Positions 8,609 to 16,962 are shown, counted from the first letter of the stretch. The stretch is 64,000 bases of DNA from Bacilli bacterium (GCA_900767605.1 CAAFZT010000054.1:1-64000), one strand, 5' to 3'. Numbers and translations: made by a program. Notes: generated from the sequence alone by a model not told the origin.

Positions 8609-8636
8609 TTGTATAGAAGGAAAATAGAGAGTGCAA
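8608..8636 (-). promoter_or_regulatory. Sigma-A promoter of the six-gene TetR/flavoprotein operon
   Basis: Minus-strand -35 TTGCAC (8631-8636), 17-bp spacer, -10 TACAAT (8608-8613). Predicted start near 8601, about 37 nt before the TetR ATG. Confidence 0.75.
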
Positions 8637-8818
8637 CATAAATTACGTCAGTAAGAGGGCTGCTCCGAACTGCAAGTATTCGACTTAATCAAATTTCGAT
8701 TCACTTAGTCTGAGGTGGGAGCTAAATTTTTGGCGATGCAAAAGGCCGGATTCTATTTGCAGCGTTTTCGTCTCCAAAATTTAAAAATTTTGCGTGATTT
8801 ACTATTCAGCCTCTCTCC

Positions 8819-9211
8819 TTATCCGTAAATTGCAAAATGTATCGTCATATCTGCCATGAGTTTACATGGTTTTAAAAAATTAGATGAAAAACCGCTCGTT
8901 TCGTCAAAGGAGGTGGTGAAAAAAGTGTAAGACCAGTAACCGTCCCCTACCAATTCCGGAACCACGTAATTCAACGAATCATAATCGAAATTAATAATAT
9001 CATCGCTAGTTAGATCATAGCCGTGAGAATATTCAATATTAGTCCTGGCTAATTCATCGTTTTTAAAACGATAGCCGTCACAATTATCGTCTTTATCAAA
9101 TACAAAGCTAATAAACGTATGCTGGATAAATGTCAAAGTGACGTTTTTTTCAATTTTAGCGCAAGAAAAAAGTGGAATTACTAGCAATAAACACAATAAA
9201 GCATTCTTCAT
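8819..9211 (-). CDS. Small predicted lipoprotein, unknown function
   Basis: 130 residues from the ATG at 9211, preceded by AAGGGGAC at good spacing; the open frame extends upstream but the added residues do not look like a leader. The N-terminus is a lipoprotein signal with basic start, hydrophobic core and a lipobox ending at Cys17 (IPLFSC). The mature part is rich in aromatic and acidic residues with no recognised motif. It is monocistronic, between the TetR operon promoter and the tRNA pair. A similar but unrelated-looking lipoprotein occurs at 55985-56614. Likely membrane-anchored on the outer face; function unknown. Confidence 0.6.
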   Translation of the reverse strand: MKNALLCLLLVIPLFSCAKIEKNVTLTFIQHTFISFVFDKDDNCDGYRFKNDELARTNIEYSHGYDLTSDDIINFDYDSLNYVVPELVGDGYWSYTFFTTSFDETSGFSSNFLKPCKLMADMTIHFAIYG

Positions 9212-9416
9212 ATAAGTCCCCTTCAGATAAACTTTAACGTATTTCCTCCGCGGAAAATACAACCAGTTTCTTGAGTTCCACAATTGAGTTGCCGAAAAAC
9301 ACGGAAGAGTGATTTTGAAATTATCAAAAGGACATCCAATGCCGACCCTTTCGCGCCTAAACCCCAAATTCGTTCTCAACGTCTTTTCTTAACGCCGAAA
9401 AATGTTCTCCCGCCAA

Positions 9417-9450
9417 CAAAAAAAACGACCTAGACGAATCTAGATCGCTT
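9417..9450 (-). terminator. Intrinsic terminator of the tRNA pair
   Basis: Minus-strand 11-bp stem (AGCGATCTAGA / TCTAGGTCGTT, two G-U pairs) closed by a stable UUCG tetraloop and followed by eight U residues, starting 10 bp after the CCA end of tRNA-Arg. Confidence 0.85.
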
Positions 9451-9459
9451 TTGTCTAAA

Positions 9460-9536
9460 TGGCGCGCCCGAGGCGATTCGAACGCCTGACCCCAACCTTC
9501 GGAGGGTTGTACTCTATCCAGCTGAGCTACGAGCGC
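9460..9536 (-). tRNA. tRNA-Arg (anticodon CCG)
   Basis: 77-nt cloverleaf with encoded CCA. The acceptor stem GCGCUCG pairs with CGGGCGC (one G-U), the anticodon arm is CAACC-CUCCGAA-GGUUG giving anticodon CCG, the variable loop is 5 nt, and the T arm is AGGCG-UUCGAAU-CGCCU. It reads CGG codons. It lies 5 bp after tRNA-Leu and before a strong terminator, so the two are co-transcribed. Confidence 0.95.
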
Positions 9537-9541
9537 GTAAA

Positions 9542-9626
9542 TGGTGCACTGGATGGGAGTCGAACCCACACCGGTTGCCCGACTAGCTCCTGAGACTAGC
9601 GCGTATACCAATTCCGCCACCAGTGC
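9542..9626 (-). tRNA. tRNA-Leu (anticodon CAG)
   Basis: 85-nt class II tRNA with encoded CCA. Acceptor GCACUGG pairs with CCAGUGC; the anticodon arm is CUAGU-CUCAGGA-GCUAG, giving anticodon CAG; a long variable arm (UCGGGCAACCGGU) and the D-loop GGAAUUGG are typical for leucine tRNAs. It decodes CUG. Confidence 0.95.
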
Positions 9627-9673
9627 ACGTGGAGATACTATATACTTCTCCGAAGCAAAAATCGAATGTTCCT

Positions 9674-12058
9674 TTATTTCTTTTTTGCTTTTTGATCCGC
9701 GTAGAAATCCTTGGTTTTCGTAGGGATTAGTCCATGGATAAATCCACGGATATAATGCCCGTTTGCATAATCAATAAGACGCCGCACATCTCGTTCGCTT
9801 TGGTCTTTGGCAATTTGACGAATCGGGGCATCATCAAAACCCGATTTGATTTGAATCGGCGTCCAATCCGCATGTTCCTTGACGAACTGCTTCCGCCTCT
9901 TCTTGCCCACCGCGGTCCAAGAGATATCCCCCATCGTGGAATCGCGGTCAAAGGGACGTTCCCGACGGTCCTTATCCAAGGTTAAAGGACGTCCTAGTAA
10001 CGTCTCGAATTCATCATCGTATTGAGTGAAACCCCCATGGGGAACCGCGTAATAGATGGGGCACTTCTCACGGAGATTGGGCAATGTACGGGTTCCATCC
10101 ACGATCAAATCCAAGGTTGAAACGATATTCTCGGAGCTGGTGCCTAGAGCCAAGATATAGGTTCCGCCTTCCACTTGGAACGCGTGAGTTTCCGTATCGT
10201 AAATAGCAAAATCACTTTGGTTCAAATCAAAGGAAGCCACCTGGGTCTCCCCTTCTTTTAGGGCGACTTTCTTAAAAGCGACCAAGACACGCTTTGCTTT
10301 AAAGGCGTTCCCTTTGGGGGATTCCGCGTATAGTTCCAAAACGGTTTTCCCTGGGCGTGAACTTTTATTGGTGACGTTAGCATATACGCGAATCGTTTTT
10401 CCTGTTTCCAGGCGAGAAGATTCGCAACGAAGCGAATAGGAGAAACGATTGTAGGATAAACCATGTCCAAACGGATAAGCGACTTTAACTCCGGAAGTCA
10501 GGTAATAACGATATCCCACGTAAATGGATTCCTTGTAAATCGATTGTCCCTGGAAGCCGGGGTAGAAGCCAAAGGAAGGAACATCGCTTTCATGTATCGG
10601 CCAAGTCTCCGCCAATTTGCCACAGGGGGAGCATTCTCCCGAAAGGATATCGCGAAGAGCTTCTCCGCTTCCTTCTCCTGCCAAGTAGGTCAATAAAATC
10701 GCTTTGGCGCGGTCGCGGAAAGGCAAAACAACGGGAGCACCGCAAGAAAGAATCACGACGATGTTGGGATTTACAGAATAAAGGGCATCGAACAAAGCGA
10801 GCTGGTTCTCTGGAAGATTCATCGTCTCGCGGTCATAGCCTTCCGATTCGTCTTCTTCCGGGAGTCCCATGAAATAGAGGACGGTTTTGCTGCGAGATGC
10901 CAAATCCACCGCGTTAAAAAGCAAAGCTTTGGAATCCGAATTCGGCTTAAAGGAATAGCCCCTAGCAAAAGGAAGTTCTCGGTTGATGGCATCCAAGAAA
11001 GAAATAGAATGTTCCGTGTAGACTTTGCTTGATCCCCCTCCGTTATAACGCGGGGTTTCAGCAAAGGCGCCGATGACGCAGGCGCCCATCAACGTCTTGG
11101 ATAAAGGGAGAATATTGTTCTCGTTTTTTAGCAATACGATGGATTCTTCCGCTGCTTTAACCGCTAATTCATGGCACTTTTGGGCATCCCACCGCGCCAC
11201 TTTATCCCCTTCTCTAATTTTGGAAATCAAATTCAAAACGCGGTCCGCGGATTCCGTCATTTTATCCAAAGACAAACGCCCGGATTTCGTCGCGCGTAAT
11301 AATTCTGCCGTGCGCTCTTTCGCGTAACAGGGCATTTCCACATCCAAGCCATGTTGGTGGGAATAAACGGGGTCATAGGTTCCGCCCCAATCGCTCATAA
11401 CAACGCCCTCATACCCCCAGGAATCGCGCAGGGTATCCACAAGAAGATATTCGTTATCGCTACAATGAACTCCGTTGACGATGTTATAGGCAGACATCAT
11501 CGACCAAGGGTCCGACTCTTTGACGACGATTTCAAAGGCTTTAAGGTAGATTTCGTGCATCGCCCGCTCATCCACAATCGAATCGTTGATGAAACGATAG
11601 TTCTCTTGGCTATTGCAGGCGAAATGCTTCACGCAGGCGGCGATGGAATTGCTTTGAACACCCTGGATGAAGGCCGCGCCCAATTTGCCGGAAAGCAAAG
11701 GATCCTCGGACAAATATTCAAAATTACGGCCACATAGAGGGTTCCGTTTAATATTAACCCCAGGGGCCAGCAAAACATCCGTTCCCTTTAAGGCACATTC
11801 TTCGGCAATGGCTCGGCCGATTTGTTTTTCAAGCTCAACGTCCCAGCTGCAAGCCAATAAGCAAGGCGCGGGATAGCAAGTGGAATCCACTTCTTTGGGG
11901 GAACACACCCGTAGCCCAAGGGGGCCATCATGCATCTCAATCCCTTCAATCCCAAGGCGTTTGCAGCCGTGTAGCTTCCATCCCCCATTCCCGTGGAGAA
12001 GGTGGCATCTTTCCCTTAAGGTTAATGCCTGGTGTTGTTGCTTTGTTTTCTTAGCCAT
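9674..12058 (-). CDS. Glycoside hydrolase family 3 (beta-glucosidase type)
   Basis: 794 residues, the normal size of a three-domain GH3 enzyme. The N-terminal TIM barrel contains the catalytic-nucleophile motif VVMSDWGG near residue 220 and substrate-site motifs GRNFEYLSEDP and KHFACNSQENYR; the alpha/beta sandwich follows (about 310-510), then a fibronectin III-like C-terminal domain with GHGLSYNRFSYS. There is no signal peptide, so it should act in the cytoplasm on imported beta-linked oligosaccharides. No transporter sits beside it. Its -10 box ends only 9 nt before the ATG and no Shine-Dalgarno is visible, so the mRNA may be leaderless. Confidence 0.92.
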   Translation of the reverse strand: MAKKTKQQHQALTLRERCHLLHGNGGWKLHGCKRLGIEGIEMHDGPLGLRVCSPKEVDSTCYPAPCLLACSWDVELEKQIGRAIAEECALKGTDVLLAPGVNIKRNPLCGRNFEYLSEDPLLSGKLGAAFIQGVQSNSIAACVKHFACNSQENYRFINDSIVDERAMHEIYLKAFEIVVKESDPWSMMSAYNIVNGVHCSDNEYLLVDTLRDSWGYEGVVMSDWGGTYDPVYSHQHGLDVEMPCYAKERTAELLRATKSGRLSLDKMTESADRVLNLISKIREGDKVARWDAQKCHELAVKAAEESIVLLKNENNILPLSKTLMGACVIGAFAETPRYNGGGSSKVYTEHSISFLDAINRELPFARGYSFKPNSDSKALLFNAVDLASRSKTVLYFMGLPEEDESEGYDRETMNLPENQLALFDALYSVNPNIVVILSCGAPVVLPFRDRAKAILLTYLAGEGSGEALRDILSGECSPCGKLAETWPIHESDVPSFGFYPGFQGQSIYKESIYVGYRYYLTSGVKVAYPFGHGLSYNRFSYSLRCESSRLETGKTIRVYANVTNKSSRPGKTVLELYAESPKGNAFKAKRVLVAFKKVALKEGETQVASFDLNQSDFAIYDTETHAFQVEGGTYILALGTSSENIVSTLDLIVDGTRTLPNLREKCPIYYAVPHGGFTQYDDEFETLLGRPLTLDKDRRERPFDRDSTMGDISWTAVGKKRRKQFVKEHADWTPIQIKSGFDDAPIRQIAKDQSERDVRRLIDYANGHYIRGFIHGLIPTKTKDFYADQKAKKK

Positions 12059-12067
12059 GTTGCAAGG

Positions 12068-12096
12068 ATTATATCCCGTCCATCATAAAAATCGAA
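12068..12096 (-). promoter_or_regulatory. Promoter of the GH3 gene, apparently leaderless
   Basis: -35 TTCGAT (12091-12096), 17-bp spacer, perfect -10 TATAAT (12068-12073). The start codon is 9 nt beyond the -10, so the predicted 5' leader is about 3 nt. Confidence 0.65.
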
Positions 12097-12171
12097 GAGA
12101 ACGGATGTTAGGAATGGAAAGAGGCAAAAATGCGTCCTTCGTCTTTCGCAACTTTGGATTGAACCATGACT

Positions 12172-13473
12172 TTATTTTAGAGGGCGGAGGAAAAACGCAA
12201 AGGGATTCACAAGGGATTCTGGCATTTCTTCCACCACTCCTTGCTTGATGAGTTTTTTGAAGATGCGGCGCGATTTGATGATGTCCTTCTTTCGCCTTTC
12301 TAGACTCGGCCAATCCGTGCCGTGCTTATGGTCTTCCACGGCAGTGAAAAGCATCTTTTCGAATTGATCGATCATCAAAGGCAACGCGTAATTCTTCGCG
12401 TTATCAATGTATTTTTGACGCAAATCCATGCGAATCAACGGATTATCGAGAAAATAATCGATTCGTTTGGTTAAGGAACGGACGCTGCCATGATGGAACA
12501 AGCACCGATTGTCCAACGAGAACGTGTTCGTCGCCGACATATGCGCATCCGCGATAAGGGGGACGGCCCCACAGGCGAAGGCTTCGATGCAAGAAATCCC
12601 TTCGATTTCAAAATCGCTGCAATGGACGTACAAATCGCTCCAATTCAAAATTTCGCGGAGGTGGTCCTGCTTGCAGAATTGGATGATTAAAGGATGGGCC
12701 AATCCTACTTTTTTGGCTAGGCGGAGATAACGCTTCTTCTCCGGGCCCTGGCCACAGAGGATTAACTGGATTTTGTCGTTATATTTGCTTTTGGCCACCG
12801 CTTTAATCAGCAGATCCTGTCTTTTTTCATGGGCAAGCCTACCGACGGCCGTGACAACATACAAGCCTTCTAACTCTTTGGGCTTTTGGGTTTCGATTGG
12901 ATGGAAGAAATCCGTATTGACCCCGTTAGAAATCACCACGGGGACGCTTCTTCGATAATGGTGCAGACGAATCTCTCTCGCCGTCATCGCGCTTGGGCAA
13001 TGGACGTATTTGGTGTAATCGTATTGGTAACGACGGAAGGAATTGAAGAGAATGGTATTGATGCCATGCGTCCATCCCAAATGAATTGCCGAGGTGATAT
13101 TTTGGGGCAAAAGGTGGAAGGCGCTGGTGACGGGAACCCCCAAAGATTCCGCAATCAGCCGAGCGTGGCTTTCGAGTTTGAAGGGCAAGAACAAATGAAC
13201 GAGGTCGGCGTCTTTGATCGCGTAATATAAACTCACGTCGTCGACGTAACAAAAAGTAAAGCCCTCTTTATCAATCAACCATTGGAAAAAAGGAAAATGG
13301 AAGGGTTCCTGCGGATAATAATCATCAGGAGCATCGTCTGGATTGTTATAAGTCGTCCCAACAAGACGAACTTCGTGCCCTTTGGCCTTCAATCCTTTGG
13401 CAAAACGAAGGCAGGTGGCCGTCGTGCCATTGTTGAGGATATTCGCGCATTCGAGCACAAAAACAATCTTCAT
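12172..13473 (-). CDS. Family 4-type glycosyltransferase
   Basis: 433 residues of GT-B fold. The N-terminal domain starts MKIVFVLECANILNNGT, a substrate-side glycine/threonine loop; the C-terminal domain shows VVTAVGRLAHEKRQDLLIKA (about 230-249) and the donor-binding EGISCIEAFACGAVPLIAD segment (about 325-343), i.e. the E-x7-E site of retaining GT4 enzymes. It resembles the cytoplasmic, membrane-associated glucosyltransferases that build diglycosyl-diacylglycerol. Acceptor and sugar cannot be read from sequence. A second GT4 enzyme beside a flippase lies at 39062-40237. It is followed by GH3 with its own promoter. Its -10 (TGCTAAAAT) ends 10 nt before the ATG, and there is no Shine-Dalgarno. 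Confidence 0.85.
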   Translation of the reverse strand: MKIVFVLECANILNNGTTATCLRFAKGLKAKGHEVRLVGTTYNNPDDAPDDYYPQEPFHFPFFQWLIDKEGFTFCYVDDVSLYYAIKDADLVHLFLPFKLESHARLIAESLGVPVTSAFHLLPQNITSAIHLGWTHGINTILFNSFRRYQYDYTKYVHCPSAMTAREIRLHHYRRSVPVVISNGVNTDFFHPIETQKPKELEGLYVVTAVGRLAHEKRQDLLIKAVAKSKYNDKIQLILCGQGPEKKRYLRLAKKVGLAHPLIIQFCKQDHLREILNWSDLYVHCSDFEIEGISCIEAFACGAVPLIADAHMSATNTFSLDNRCLFHHGSVRSLTKRIDYFLDNPLIRMDLRQKYIDNAKNYALPLMIDQFEKMLFTAVEDHKHGTDWPSLERRKKDIIKSRRIFKKLIKQGVVEEMPESLVNPFAFFLRPLK

Positions 13474-13483
13474 AAGTGGCCGT

Positions 13484-13492
13484 ATTTTAGCA
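13484..13492 (-). promoter_or_regulatory. Extended -10 promoter of the glycosyltransferase, apparently leaderless
   Basis: TGCTAAAAT on the minus strand, with the TG of an extended -10 element; 10 nt separate it from the ATG. A weak -35 (GTTTAT) lies 17 bp upstream. Confidence 0.5.
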
Positions 13493-13504
13493 TATCTCCT
13501 ACAA

Positions 13505-13532
13505 AAATAAACGGAGGCCTACGCCCCCGTCA
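13505..13532 (-). terminator. Terminator of the Xre regulator gene
   Basis: Stem ACGGGGGC / GCCTCCGT (13511-13530, one G-U) with a 4-nt loop, followed on the minus strand by UUUAUUUUUG. It sits about 20 bp past the stop at 13551. Confidence 0.75.
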
Positions 13533-13550
13533 TGCTCTGCATTTTGTCGA

Positions 13551-14246
13551 TTATTTCGTAGAATCCGCTGTTTTAGAGGCTTCTTCTTTCGCCGCCATCG
13601 CCTTTTCTATCGGCCCAGCAATTCCATAATAAGCAGGAATGAATAGGAAGATGACCCATAAGGGATGAAACCAATTCATTCCTTGGTCTAGGAGAATAAA
13701 GCAGATGAGACAATAAAGGGCAACGCAAAGAAAAACAACGTTGAGCGAGGTGGCTTTCTTTTTCAAAATCGCATCGGAAATGGAGGCTAGGAATTCTCCA
13801 AAAAGCAAGAAGGTCCAACCGCACTTCCAGCCTAAATACCCCTGATTCCCCTGCCATAAAAATCCAACGAGAAGAAAGGAGAGGATCCCGAGGAAAGCAA
13901 ACACGCCGTGGACGATAGCTTTGACGATTTTTTGATTGGGGGTGAGACAAGCATCGTCGTCTTTTTCGGACTCTACGGCTTTCGGTTCTTCTTTCTTTTC
14001 TTCTTGTTGGTCTTTCACGCCTTGAACGATTTCATCTACGGGCGTATCCGTAGAAAGAAGATCATCTAAGGAAGCATGATAGATTTGAGCAAGGACAATT
14101 AAGTTATCCGTGTCCGGGCTTGCTTCCGCGCGTTCCCATTTAGAAACGGCTTGGCGGGATAGCCCCAGTTTGGAAGCAAGTTCTTCTTGGGATAGCCCCG
14201 ATTTTTTACGGAGCTCGACGAGGCGATTGGCAATTTCAATATTCAT
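13551..14246 (-). CDS. Xre-family HTH regulator with C-terminal membrane domain
   Basis: 231 residues. Residues 5-60 form a Cro/C1-type helix-turn-helix (SGLSQEELASKLGLSRQAVS then WERAEASPDTDNL). A charged linker (about 72-100) is followed by four hydrophobic segments (about 108-130, 140-160, 167-185, 192-210), so it is a membrane-tethered regulator or the DNA-binding half of a membrane sensor. A clear GGAGG precedes the ATG. Two 12-bp direct repeats 17 bp apart span its own promoter, indicating autoregulation. Its targets are unknown. Confidence 0.85.
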   Translation of the reverse strand: MNIEIANRLVELRKKSGLSQEELASKLGLSRQAVSKWERAEASPDTDNLIVLAQIYHASLDDLLSTDTPVDEIVQGVKDQQEEKKEEPKAVESEKDDDACLTPNQKIVKAIVHGVFAFLGILSFLLVGFLWQGNQGYLGWKCGWTFLLFGEFLASISDAILKKKATSLNVVFLCVALYCLICFILLDQGMNWFHPLWVIFLFIPAYYGIAGPIEKAMAAKEEASKTADSTK

Positions 14247-14272
14247 AATCTCTTCCTCCTTGGAAGGTGCCT

Positions 14273-14321
14273 CCAGCGTACGGTTTCTTCCAGTTTACGG
14301 TCTAGGTATTCTGCTAGTCAA
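14273..14321 (-). promoter_or_regulatory. Promoter and direct-repeat operator of the Xre gene
   Basis: -35 TTGACT (14316-14321), 18-bp spacer, -10 TAAACT (14292-14297). Direct repeats CCAGCGTACGGT (14273-14284) and CCAGTTTACGGT (14290-14301) match at 10 of 12 positions; the second covers the -10, the first lies over the early transcript. Confidence 0.55.
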
Positions 14322-14329
14322 ATCCGCAA

Positions 14330-14854
14330 CTAACGGTTGCAAAGGCTCTTTTTATGGCGATTTACGTATTTGGTGAAGCGAATTGCAAGGTCTCCGTCTT
14401 GAATCGGTTCCCCTTCTTCGACGCATTTCCAATTGGGGTTTTCATCGAGGTTTTCAAAAAAGACTTCCGCTCCTCCATCCGCGTCAACCTTGGTTAAAAG
14501 GACTTCATCGGAATAGGGCAGCAATTGACGGTAAATGGAAGCCCCGCCGATGACATAGACATCTTGTTCTTCTAATGCTTTGCCAATGCTAGAAAGGAAT
14601 TCCTCCATCGAATGGACGTTCGTGACTCCTTCGTATTCGTGGGTGGGGTCTTGGGACAAAACGATGCTAGGACGCCCCTTCAATGGTTTTTGATTGGGGA
14701 AGGAAAGCAATGTGTTCTCCCCCATGGCACAGACGTGACCCATCGTCGTTTTGCGAAAGAAAGCCATATCCAAAGGAAGGTGGAACAATAGCCCGTTCCT
14801 CTTCCCAATGCCGAACTTCTTGTCGGCGTTTAATATTTCGATCAACTTTCCCAT
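14330..14854 (-). CDS. dfrA: Dihydrofolate reductase
   Basis: 174 residues from the ATG at 14854. It reduces dihydrofolate to tetrahydrofolate with NADPH, regenerating the cofactor used up by thymidylate synthase. Family signals: ILNADKKFGIGKRNGLLFHLP at the N-terminus (substrate and NADPH loop), MGENTLLSFP around 52-61, and YVIGGASIYRQLLPY near 103-117. The frame is open further upstream, but that stretch overlaps the thyA end; the chosen start lies 1 bp after the thyA stop (TAAAATGG arrangement), so the two genes are translationally coupled. Confidence 0.95.
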   Translation of the reverse strand: MGKLIEILNADKKFGIGKRNGLLFHLPLDMAFFRKTTMGHVCAMGENTLLSFPNQKPLKGRPSIVLSQDPTHEYEGVTNVHSMEEFLSSIGKALEEQDVYVIGGASIYRQLLPYSDEVLLTKVDADGGAEVFFENLDENPNWKCVEEGEPIQDGDLAIRFTKYVNRHKKSLCNR

Positions 14855-14855
14855 T

Positions 14856-15686
14856 TTAGATGGCCACCGGGATTTTCTTATCCAAGGTTTCGAATTCGTA
14901 ATCCACGAGTTCGAAATCTTCAACTTTGAAATCATAGAAATTTTTGATGTTGGGGTTGATGATGAGTTTTGGCGCGGGGTGCTCGGGTTTAGCGATGACT
15001 TCCTTCACGATATCGACGTGACGGTCATAAATATGGGCGTCGGAAATCACGTGGAGCAAGATGCCGGGTTTTAGACCGCTGACTTGGGCAAACATCATCA
15101 AAAGAAGGGAATATTGAAGGACGTTCCAGTTATTCGCGGTCAACATATCGTTAGAACGTTGGTTCAAGATGCCGTTAAGCTTATCTCCGGAAACGTTGAA
15201 GGTCATCGAATAGGCGCAAGGATAAAGATGCATCTCGTGTAGGTCTTCAAAATTATAGATGTTCGTCATGATGCGACGGCTGTGTGGATTGTTCTTCAAA
15301 TCAAAAAGGACGCGATCCACTTGGTCGAATTCGCCTTCGGGATAAATCGATTTTTTGGCAAGCTGGTATCCATAGGCCTTGCCAATCGATCCGGTTTCAT
15401 CCGCCCAAGAATCCCAAATGTGGCTATGGAGGTCATGGACGTTATTCGATTTCTTTTGCCAAATCCAAAGCAATTCATCCAAGCAGCTTTTGAATGCGGT
15501 GCGGCGAATCGTAAGAATTGGCAGTTCTTCTTGCAAATCATAACGGTTTACAATGCCGAATTTCTTGATGGTATGAGCAGGGGCCCCATCCGCCCAATGG
15601 GGACGGACGGGATAATCGGTATCCCAAACTCCGTTCTCCAAAATATCCTTCATATTATCAATAAAAATACGGTCTGCACGTGACAT
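14856..15686 (-). CDS. thyA: Thymidylate synthase
   Basis: 276 residues; methylates dUMP to dTMP using methylene-tetrahydrofolate. The phosphate-binding SRRIM arginines are near 136-140, the catalytic Cys157 sits in LYPCAYSM, the QRSNDML motif near 176-182, and the DAHIYDRHVDIVKE and NFYDFKVEDFEL segments close the site. The residue after the catalytic cysteine is Ala instead of the His usual in PCH-type ThyA, and NNWNVLQY replaces the usual LGxPFN region; this is a known variant subgroup in Bacillota. Start ATG follows GGGAG. Coupled to dfrA. Confidence 0.95.
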   Translation of the reverse strand: MSRADRIFIDNMKDILENGVWDTDYPVRPHWADGAPAHTIKKFGIVNRYDLQEELPILTIRRTAFKSCLDELLWIWQKKSNNVHDLHSHIWDSWADETGSIGKAYGYQLAKKSIYPEGEFDQVDRVLFDLKNNPHSRRIMTNIYNFEDLHEMHLYPCAYSMTFNVSGDKLNGILNQRSNDMLTANNWNVLQYSLLLMMFAQVSGLKPGILLHVISDAHIYDRHVDIVKEVIAKPEHPAPKLIINPNIKNFYDFKVEDFELVDYEFETLDKKIPVAI

Positions 15687-15817
15687 GGAAATCTCCCTTC
15701 GTCCTTGAAGAGAAGTATAAAGAAAAAGGTGGGGCTTATAAACATTTATCCATTTTTTCTCTTATTCCAAAATGTAAATTTGCTGCAAACGATTCATTTT
15801 TCCTTTTTGCCGCTTAC

Positions 15818-16825
15818 CTATTTGGTTAGTAATCCGTGCTTAGCACGAATTTGGTCGAGGGATTTTTGAATTCTTTCGTCCGAATTGTCTCCGATACTAA
15901 GCAGCAAGGAAACATCATCGACGTAGGATTGTTTGGAAAAAACATGGGGGTCATAGGACCACACTTCTACTATTTCACCGCCAAAATCTTCGAAATCGCG
16001 TGGGCTGCAAAGACAATGAGAAGGAATCCTATTTGCTTCGGCTTTGGAAATAACAATGGCTCCGTCTCTAGAATTCGAAGCCAGTTCGGTCTCATCCGAT
16101 AAAGCCCGAATTCCCCCAATGAGTTGATAGGGGAGTGATTGCTCGGGTTTTAGGAAAAGCATACGTTGAACGGGGGATTTCATTTTCGGATACCCCCTTC
16201 TTAGATACTCCTCCTTCGAAAATGCGGGAGAAATCCATTTGTTCGCGCCTTCTTTTTTCTGGCGAATAAGCCCAAAGCCTAGAAGGTCATCGAAGGCTCG
16301 AGTGCACGTCGCCTTTGAAAGGGAAAGATCCTTGGCCACGCGGCTCAAATTAACGGGGCGCGAATCATCGTGATAATAAAGATACAAAAATACGGCTTGC
16401 GTACCAGGAACCATCTTTTTTGCAGATGAAAGAGAGGGGGCCTTGGTTCTTTCCTGAAACAAGCATCCCCAAAACGGGAAATAAACCTGTTGAGACGAGG
16501 AAATAAAAGGGACGTGACTTTCTACGAGATTTCTTCTTTGCAAAGCCGTGAGTCCATCCACGCATAAAGCACAGGGGCACGCACAGCTTTTTTGGAAAAA
16601 GCCATACTGTTTTTTTATTTCGGGCAAATGCCAAGCAAATAAAGGACGAAACAAAACACAAGAATTGCCGTTCCATTCCAATTGGCAAAACGCATAATTC
16701 GTCTGCAAAAAGCGGGGCAATGAAGCTACGTTTCGATATTCATTTATCACGATTGTTTCACCAAAAATAGACTTTAGATAGCCAATCGTTTCATTAAATG
16801 TGTCGTTAACATCGAATTGTTTCAT
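15818..16825 (-). CDS. Winged-helix protein resembling AbiEi-type antitoxins/regulators
   Basis: 335 residues from the ATG at 16825; a longer frame starting at a TTG (16879) is less likely because the predicted promoter lies inside it. The first 140 residues contain a four-cysteine cluster (C81, C83, C85, C88) and the pattern GLTALQRRNLVESHVPFI followed by QVYFPFWG, which resembles the N-terminal part of AbiEi-like/MarR-like regulators. A winged helix follows (about 165-215, VNLSRVAKDLSLSKATCTRA). The C-terminal 120 residues are of unknown type. No AbiEii nucleotidyltransferase toxin is next to it. An inverted repeat around its start suggests autoregulation. Function unproven. Confidence 0.6.
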   Translation of the reverse strand: MKQFDVNDTFNETIGYLKSIFGETIVINEYRNVASLPRFLQTNYAFCQLEWNGNSCVLFRPLFAWHLPEIKKQYGFFQKSCACPCALCVDGLTALQRRNLVESHVPFISSSQQVYFPFWGCLFQERTKAPSLSSAKKMVPGTQAVFLYLYYHDDSRPVNLSRVAKDLSLSKATCTRAFDDLLGFGLIRQKKEGANKWISPAFSKEEYLRRGYPKMKSPVQRMLFLKPEQSLPYQLIGGIRALSDETELASNSRDGAIVISKAEANRIPSHCLCSPRDFEDFGGEIVEVWSYDPHVFSKQSYVDDVSLLLSIGDNSDERIQKSLDQIRAKHGLLTK

Positions 16826-16880
16826 TGTTACTTTAATAGTACCATCACTTATGAAATAAATAAAGTTTTTATGAAACAAT
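16816..16880 (-). promoter_or_regulatory. Inverted repeat flanking the promoter of the winged-helix gene
   Basis: ATTGTTTCAT (16816-16825, plus strand) and ATGAAACAAT (16871-16880) are perfect 10-bp inverted copies 45 bp apart. A possible -10 (TACTAT) lies between them, and one copy includes the start codon. This is a plausible two-site operator. Confidence 0.45.
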
Positions 16881-16904
16881 AAGAATTTATGCCTTTTTTG
16901 GGGA

Positions 16905-16947
16905 TAAAAAACGCCTTTGCAAAGGTGGTACCTTGAACAAAAGCGTT
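16905..16947 (-). terminator. Terminator of the membrane-protein gene
   Basis: Minus-strand stem AACGCTTTTG (16938-16947) with CAAAGGCGTT (16910-16919), one G-U pair, followed by a run of six U. It begins 16 bp after the stop at 16963. Confidence 0.75.
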
Positions 16948-16962
16948 AAAAGTTCAACGAAA

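Noticed and set aside
9238..9260. GTATTTCC...GGAAAATAC imperfect palindrome upstream of the small lipoprotein
   Set aside because: One extra base breaks the symmetry and no consistent -35/-10 was found with it; too weak to report as an operator.
9357..9620. 87-codon open frame across the tRNA pair
   Set aside because: Overlaps both tRNA genes and their terminator; its translation (VAQLDRVQPSEG) is the usual artefact of translating tRNA sequence.
16826..16879. TTG start for the winged-helix gene
   Set aside because: A TTG start would place the predicted -10 and one operator half inside the coding region; the ATG at 16825 fits better.
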